Source: Myxocyprinus asiaticus (taxonomy: Eukaryota > Chordata > Actinopteri > Cypriniformes > Catostomidae). From it: a stretch of DNA of 64,000 bases. Within the stretch, counting starts at the first letter, position 1, and each line of letters opens with the position of its first letter. The notes beneath the pieces are model-generated. The model was given only the letters and a program-made list of their open reading frames with translations. It was not told the origin of the DNA and ran no database searches. Made by a program: the position numbers and the translations under genes. Where the stretch lies: assembly GCF_019703515.2 (NCBI RefSeq), contig NC_059374.1:21446595-21510594 (forward strand), given 5' to 3'. Positions 1 through 64,000 of this stretch are shown one piece after another.

Positions 1-276
1 AAAGTTGAACCCTAAAATATAACATATATTTAAAAACAAATTATAATCGATAGGTTTTCAGAGGCTAAACTCTGTTTGTTTATCATAGTACCTTCATTGC
101 TGTGAAAAATGGATGTGATATCATTGTTTCCCGCCACAAAAGGTTCAAGTACTTCGGATACTTCATTAGGCATCTCATGAAAGCGCAACAGCTCCGCCTG
201 CTGTTCAAATGTATCTAACAGGTATCACATGACAGAGATTGAAACGCTACTTCGGGGACAGAAATAGTTTTACGTT

Positions 277-620
277 CCCTCGCACTTGTAAAACCATAGT
301 AACCACAATGTTAACCATGGTTTTACTACAGTAACTATAGTTCAACTATAATTTTTGTAGTAAAACTACAGTAACCACAAAAATCATCATGGTTTTACGA
401 CAGTAACTATACTTTAACCATGATAAAAGCTAAATAATAATAATAATCAACTATGGTAATAAAAATCGTAATCATTGTCAAAAAACATGTTTACTACAGT
501 TTTATTATAGTAACATCATGGTTAATTTGTGGTACATGTACCATGACAAAAATATGGTTACTTCAGACATGGTTCCTACAGTTTTTACTATAGTGAAACT
601 ATGGTTAATTTTCGGAAGGG
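277..620. repeat. palindromic TIR/MITE-like repeat
   Basis: Dense alternating motifs such as AACCATGGTTTTACTACAGT and TAACTATAGTT occur in both orientations. The outer ends (CCCTCGCACTTGTAAAACCA, and the complement of TGGTTAATTTTCGGAAGGGG) look like diverged inverted termini. Non-coding. Confidence 0.5.
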
Positions 621-707
621 GTAGCCTACATTTACATTCACTTTACAAAATGGACAACATATTTTTTGCATGGATTTATTAGCAGACATTTATTATTATT
701 ATTTTAA

Positions 708-1314
708 AGGGATGGTTCAGCAAAAAATAAAAATTCTATCATAATTTACTCACCCTCATGCCCAGATGTGTGACCTTTTCTGCTGAACACAACCGGGGAT
801 TTTTAGAAGAATATCTCAGCTCTGTAGGTCCATACAATGCAAGTGAATGGTGACCAAAACTTTGAAGATCCAAAAATCACATAAAGGCAGTTTAAAAGTG
901 ATCCATACAACTCCAGTGGTTTAATATATGTCTTCAGAAGCTTTATGATAGGTGTGAGTGAGAAACAGATACATTTTTTACAATGAATCTCCACTTTCAG
1001 AATGTGAAAGTGAAAGTAGACATTTATAGTAATAAGGATTCAAATATTGATCCGTTTCTCACTCAAAGCGATGGCAATGCTTCAGAAGACATATCTGGAG
1101 TTGTATGGATCACTTTTATTTTGCCTTTATGTGATTTTTGGTGCTTCAAAAGGTCTGGTCACCATTCACTTGCATTGTATGGACCTACAGAGCTGAAATA
1201 TTCTTCTAAAAATCATCGTTTGTGTTCAGCAGAAAAAGAAAGTCATACACATCTGGGATGGCATGAGGGTGAGTAAATTATGAGACAAATTTAATTTTTG
1301 GGTGAACTATCCCT
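708..1314. repeat. TTAA-flanked long-TIR MITE, family A copy 1
   Basis: Arms of about 250 bp are inverted copies: AGGGATGGTTCAGCAAAAAA at left, TTTTTGGGTGAACTATCCCT at right, flanked by TTAA on both sides (704-707 and 1315-1318). Related copies lie at 43928, 45741, 50688 and 59446. TTAA duplication suggests a piggyBac- or Kolobok-type parent (inference). Confidence 0.75.
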
Positions 1315-2022
1315 TTAAGCTACTTTAATACCACAACACATATCAATGATTGTCCGTATGTAAATAGAACTAAATTAGCAAATAAATCTGCTCTGTCACA
1401 ATTTTTGTCAATTCTCTTCTATTTGTTTTCACTTTGAGATCTTAGACTTATTACACAAACATTTTGCTTATAATTTTTGCCTTTCACCAAGTACGCCTCA
1501 GTGCTTCTAACATTTAGTCTTTCAAACTAATATTTTCTAGAAGACAAAATTTGAAGCCAAATCAAAATATTTTGTCACCACAGAGGAAGCAGTAATTTTA
1601 TCTGCAGACAGGAGAGAACAAAAAATTCTCTAGGGGCCATAATCATCATGTCAAGAATAGTGATGGTGATATAGGGAGAGGTACAGGGCTCTTGGGGATT
1701 TCGATATTAACATTGCCATCAGCACAATTCAACCACTAATGTTATTTCAGTTACCTCAGTTGCATCAAGAACGGAGCATACATGCAAAACCGTCGCTTAC
1801 GTGAACAGGCCTGATGAGAATAGTACCATGTCATTTCACAGGGATTTGGGAAGAAAAAGATACACAGCAATTCATCCCTTGAGGGCTTATCATAACTGGA
1901 TATTATGATGAAACCTCCTGCAATATGGTGTCTTCATTTTGTTTCCCTAGAAACACAAGATATTTGCTCGAAATCAAGCAAATGCAAAATTACGAGGACC
2001 ACAGGTCTCAGGTTTTACACAC

Positions 2023-2028
2023 TTTATT
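2023..2028 (-). terminator. candidate polyadenylation signal, distal
   Basis: AATAAA on the minus strand about 690 nt after the med13 stop. Confidence 0.3.
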
Positions 2029-2376
2029 CCTAAAACATTGGCTGCACCATCCATAGCGGCAGACGATTGTATGTACACATTTATACACACACAATTCTCT
2101 AAATCTGTGATATAAAATATATAATCCGACAATGTACCTCTTGTCCTCTTATTTGAACACATTAAATTGCTGTACAGGAATTTCTGTAGCTACATCCTAT
2201 CTTAAAGTCCCCACCACACAAAGGTAAGAACGGGAGCTCTTGTATATTTTATCTGTACACTGTAAGAGTAAAAATCGTGGAGAAAATATTTCTCTAAATA
2301 TTCTTCTAAAAGCAACCTACAGCAAATTCACTTGTCGGTTCTGTAATTAAGACAATTACATACATGACAAATAATT

Positions 2377-2382
2377 TTTATT
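2377..2382 (-). terminator. candidate polyadenylation signal, proximal
   Basis: AATAAA on the minus strand about 340 nt after the med13 stop. A hexamer alone is weak evidence. Confidence 0.35.
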
Positions 2383-2719
2383 TCATTAGGAAGGCAATAT
2401 GCAGCTTCCTGTGTTTATATAATATAAAAGATTAAGAAATTACACATTTAAAAACATACAATAAATAAGATATATGCAGGCATTTCGACTGGATAAAGGC
2501 CAAATTAATTGAGATTGACTGGTTCCGTTTCCTCCAGTTGTTGTGAGATGGATACTTGGCATAAACTGGGTAGCCTGGCATTGTCTTAAGTGCGCTGTCT
2601 GACTGAAGTTGATTTGTCCATCTGTGTCCACAGCGTGGAGGCCTGCGACGGCAGTGCAGTGATGTGGTGTTTCAGTGGGGTCTGTTCTGAGAAACACTGG
2701 CAACAGAACCCCTTGTTAG

Positions 2720-62083
<59,364 letters not shown>

Positions 62084-62591
62084 CATCAGAGTGCAGTCCG
62101 GCGAGCCATCATCTCTATCAGATCCCGGGAACAGATAATGTGAGGAGGTGTTGGACCGGGTCACTCTCTCGCTCTCGTCCAGACACAACCAGCAGGACGG
62201 GTTTGCGTCCCGTGAGCTAATTAGCTTAGCTCTGCTAGAGGTTACTCACTTACCAGGAATGCGTTAAAAAATTAGCTAAAAACTTCCTGCACGAAAAACG
62301 CCACGCCTTTACCATGATCCGCGGTCCGATATATTTCTCCCTCCAATTCGAAACATCTAAAAAAAATAAGTAATTTTGCAGTGTTTGAGCGGGTAGGGAG
62401 GTAAATTCAGCCCTCCCCCTTTAGCCTAGCGTCAGGCTAACTGACGGGCTAAGCGAGGCAGCAACAAACAGTTCAAGCCAGAAGAATTCAGGTTTAAAAT
62501 TCACTAAAACCACGCTGTCTAATTCCAATCTTCACGCGAATGCGGTCAGAAGTCTTGCGAAACTGACGATAAAAGGTAAACGCTTCGGATC

Positions 62592-62592
<1 letters not shown>

Positions 62593-62654
<62 letters not shown>

Positions 62655-62665
62655 AAAAAAAAAAA
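62593..62665. repeat. (ATA)n followed by poly(A)
   Basis: About 17 ATA units and then an A-run, between the promoter motifs and the start codon; on the med13 strand it reads poly(T) then (TTA)n. Confidence 0.95.
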
Positions 62666-62728
62666 GGGTACGATTAAAAGAGGAAAGGCTGTGCAGCGCT
62701 CAGCTGTCTCACTGGTTTGTTTGAGTAC

Positions 62729-62733
62729 ATTGG
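62729..62733 (-). promoter_or_regulatory. CCAAT box candidate
   Basis: GACCAATG on the minus strand, a reasonable NF-Y core, about 645 bp upstream of the ATG. Confidence 0.35.
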
Positions 62734-62744
62734 TCGCATCATTT

Positions 62745-62753
62745 AATGGCGGC
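62745..62753 (+). promoter_or_regulatory. YY1-like motif
   Basis: AATGGCGGC fits the core of AANATGGCGGC, common near housekeeping promoters. Confidence 0.35.
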
Positions 62754-62975
62754 CACCGGGACACCCGTCTACTGCGCTCGACTCCGGTCTACTCAACTCG
62801 GATCTGACTGGCAGCGCCTCAATCAAGAAAAGAGTCGATGCGGAATCGACTCCATAACAGAGCAACAACTCCTTTTTGGGAGATGCAAGATTTTAAAAGA
62901 GTCTTTACAGTAATATGTCGCGTTCCTTCTTTAAAAAAAAAAAAAAAAAAAAAAGGAAAGAAAAACAAAACAAAA

Positions 62976-62979
<4 letters not shown>

Positions 62980-63042
<63 letters not shown>
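62980..63042. repeat. (TA)n microsatellite
   Basis: About 31 TA units, preceded by an A-rich tract at 62931-62975. Confidence 0.95.
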
Positions 63043-63046
<4 letters not shown>

Positions 63047-63540
63047 CTTACCACAGTACCTTCTTTAACACCTGTTTGTCACTTTACACTGCAAAATATT
63101 CCTGATCCATGAGATCATTGCATCTAACGTTTGATTTTGAGGTAATTTGATCTAATATTTAATAAGTTTTAAAATGTTGCAAATGTATGTAGCTAATGAG
63201 AATCCCTGAAATTATCACATTTATTCTGAGACAACATACTTATAATTTTCCATTTTGTTCAAGATAATTAAATCAAAAAAACATTTTTTTTTAATAACTA
63301 TCCAATAAGTTAAAGGATAATATTTGGGGTTAAAAGCCCCCTGCTGCAGGGGCTAAAGGCCCCCATAAAACACATTAAGTGTTCTCACATTGACTGATCC
63401 AAATAACAATGAAGATTCATTTGTTTATAGATGTTTTGAAATGCCAGATGTGACTGAAATAAACAGAAAATAGTTAATCCTTTTCTGAAGTGGTTATTTT
63501 GAATAAGCATTATCTTGATTTGTTACTCAAAAGAACATCT
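63043..63540. other. upstream flank, nothing recognised
   Basis: AT-rich; a small hairpin (GCCCCCTGCTGCAGGGGC, near 63337) is the only structure seen. Confidence 0.35.
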
Positions 63541-63980
63541 TACTTGGGGCCTGGGAAGCTCAGCGAGTTTTGACACTGACTACCACCCCTGGAGTCATGA
63601 GTTCGAATCCAGGGTGTGCTGAGTGACTCCAGCCAGGTCCCCTAAGCAACCAAATTGGCGCGGTTGCTAGGGAAGGTAAAGTCACATGGGGTAACCTCCT
63701 CGTGGTCACGATTAGTGGTTCTCGCTCTCAATGGGGCACGTGGTAAGTTGTGCGTGGGTCGCGGAGAGTACCATGAGCCTCCACATGCGGAGTCTCCACG
63801 GTGTCATGCACAACGAGCCATGTGATAAGATGCGCAGATTGACGGTCTCAGAAGCGGAGGCAACTGAGACTTGTCCTCCGCCACCTGGATTGAGGTGAGT
63901 AACCGCGCTACCACGAGGACCTACTAAATAGTGGGAATTGGGCACTCCAAATTGGGAGAAAAGGGGAATTAAAAAAAAAG
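63541..63980 (+). mobile_element. tRNA-derived SINE, copy 4
   Basis: GGGGCCTGGGAAGCTCAGCG head, box B GAGTTCGAATCC, terminal CACTCCAAATTGGGAG and an A-rich tail; GAACATCT flanks both sides (63533-63540 and 63981-63988). Confidence 0.9.
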
Positions 63981-64000
63981 GAACATCTCTGTCAACAGTA

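Larger units (their letters stand above)
1319..2719 (-). other. probable med13 3' UTR and downstream flank
   Basis: No conserved open frame. On the minus strand this directly follows the stop codon; two AATAAA hexamers (2377-2382 and 2023-2028) mark possible cleavage sites. Short open frames here are not conserved in any family I recognise. Confidence 0.55.
62084..62830 (-). promoter_or_regulatory. probable med13 5' UTR and promoter
   Basis: Immediately upstream of the start codon, with more CpG than the introns. It contains an inverted CCAAT box (62729-62733), a YY1-like AATGGCGGC (62745-62753) and a long AAT repeat. The transcription start is not determinable here. Confidence 0.55.

Noticed and set aside
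62084..62188. N-terminal extension of med13 from an upstream in-frame ATG
   Set aside because: The 35 extra residues do not resemble MED13 in other vertebrates, and the conserved start is at 62081-62083.
62250..62255. GTAAGT donor suggesting a 5' UTR intron
   Set aside because: No convincing acceptor within the about 165 bp before the start codon.
62838..63068. 76-codon frame with Lys-rich and Ile-Tyr repeats
   Set aside because: Translated poly(A) and TA microsatellite.

Overview
This window is vertebrate, almost certainly teleost and most likely cyprinid, DNA. That inference rests on four copies of a tRNA-derived SINE of a type I associate with carp-like fish, many Tc1/mariner elements (two with Sleeping Beauty-like ends), hAT-type elements, long-armed TTAA-flanked palindromic MITEs, CA/TA microsatellites, and a single large gene whose predicted protein is close to human MED13.

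One gene runs through almost the whole window on the minus strand: med13, the Mediator subunit that joins the CDK8 kinase module to core Mediator. By reading splice sites and phases I resolved 30 coding exons, from the start codon at 62081-62083 to the stop at 2720-2722. They sum to 6309 nt, a continuous frame of 2102 residues plus stop. The human protein is about 2174 residues. All junctions are GT/AG with matching phases, and no exon is broken. The sequence follows MED13 rather than MED13L. The N-terminal domain lies in exons 1-7, a long low-complexity middle in exons 9-16, and the Argonaute-like MID/PIWI part and conserved C-terminus in exons 16-30. Features of note are a conserved LTPPTSPEE phosphodegron (exon 6), a 31-nt microexon (exon 11) and a NAGNAG acceptor at exon 16.

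All other structure is non-coding or mobile. Intron 29 (2853-11071) holds two adjacent Tc1 copies and a hAT element with clean 8-bp target duplications; that hAT carries a Tc1, which itself carries a MITE, and also a SINE. Intron 16 holds a SINE and two nested TIR transposons. Intron 15 (22645-35654, 13 kb) is a transposon array: a hAT containing a 5'-truncated L2-like LINE, then a Tc1 with one in-frame stop, a Sleeping Beauty-like Tc1, two MITEs and two more Tc1 remnants, many separated by CA/TA repeats. Introns 12 and 13 carry a second Sleeping Beauty-like Tc1 and a 5-bp-TSD element. Introns 1-8 hold MITEs, two further SINE/hAT insertions and foldback repeats.

The right end (62084-62830) is the probable promoter and 5' UTR, with an inverted CCAAT box, a YY1-like ATGGCGGC motif and a long AAT repeat. 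A fourth SINE lies upstream. The left end (below 2720) is 3' UTR and repeats. I found no second host gene, no tRNA/rRNA gene and no CRISPR array; nothing here suggests a prokaryotic system.
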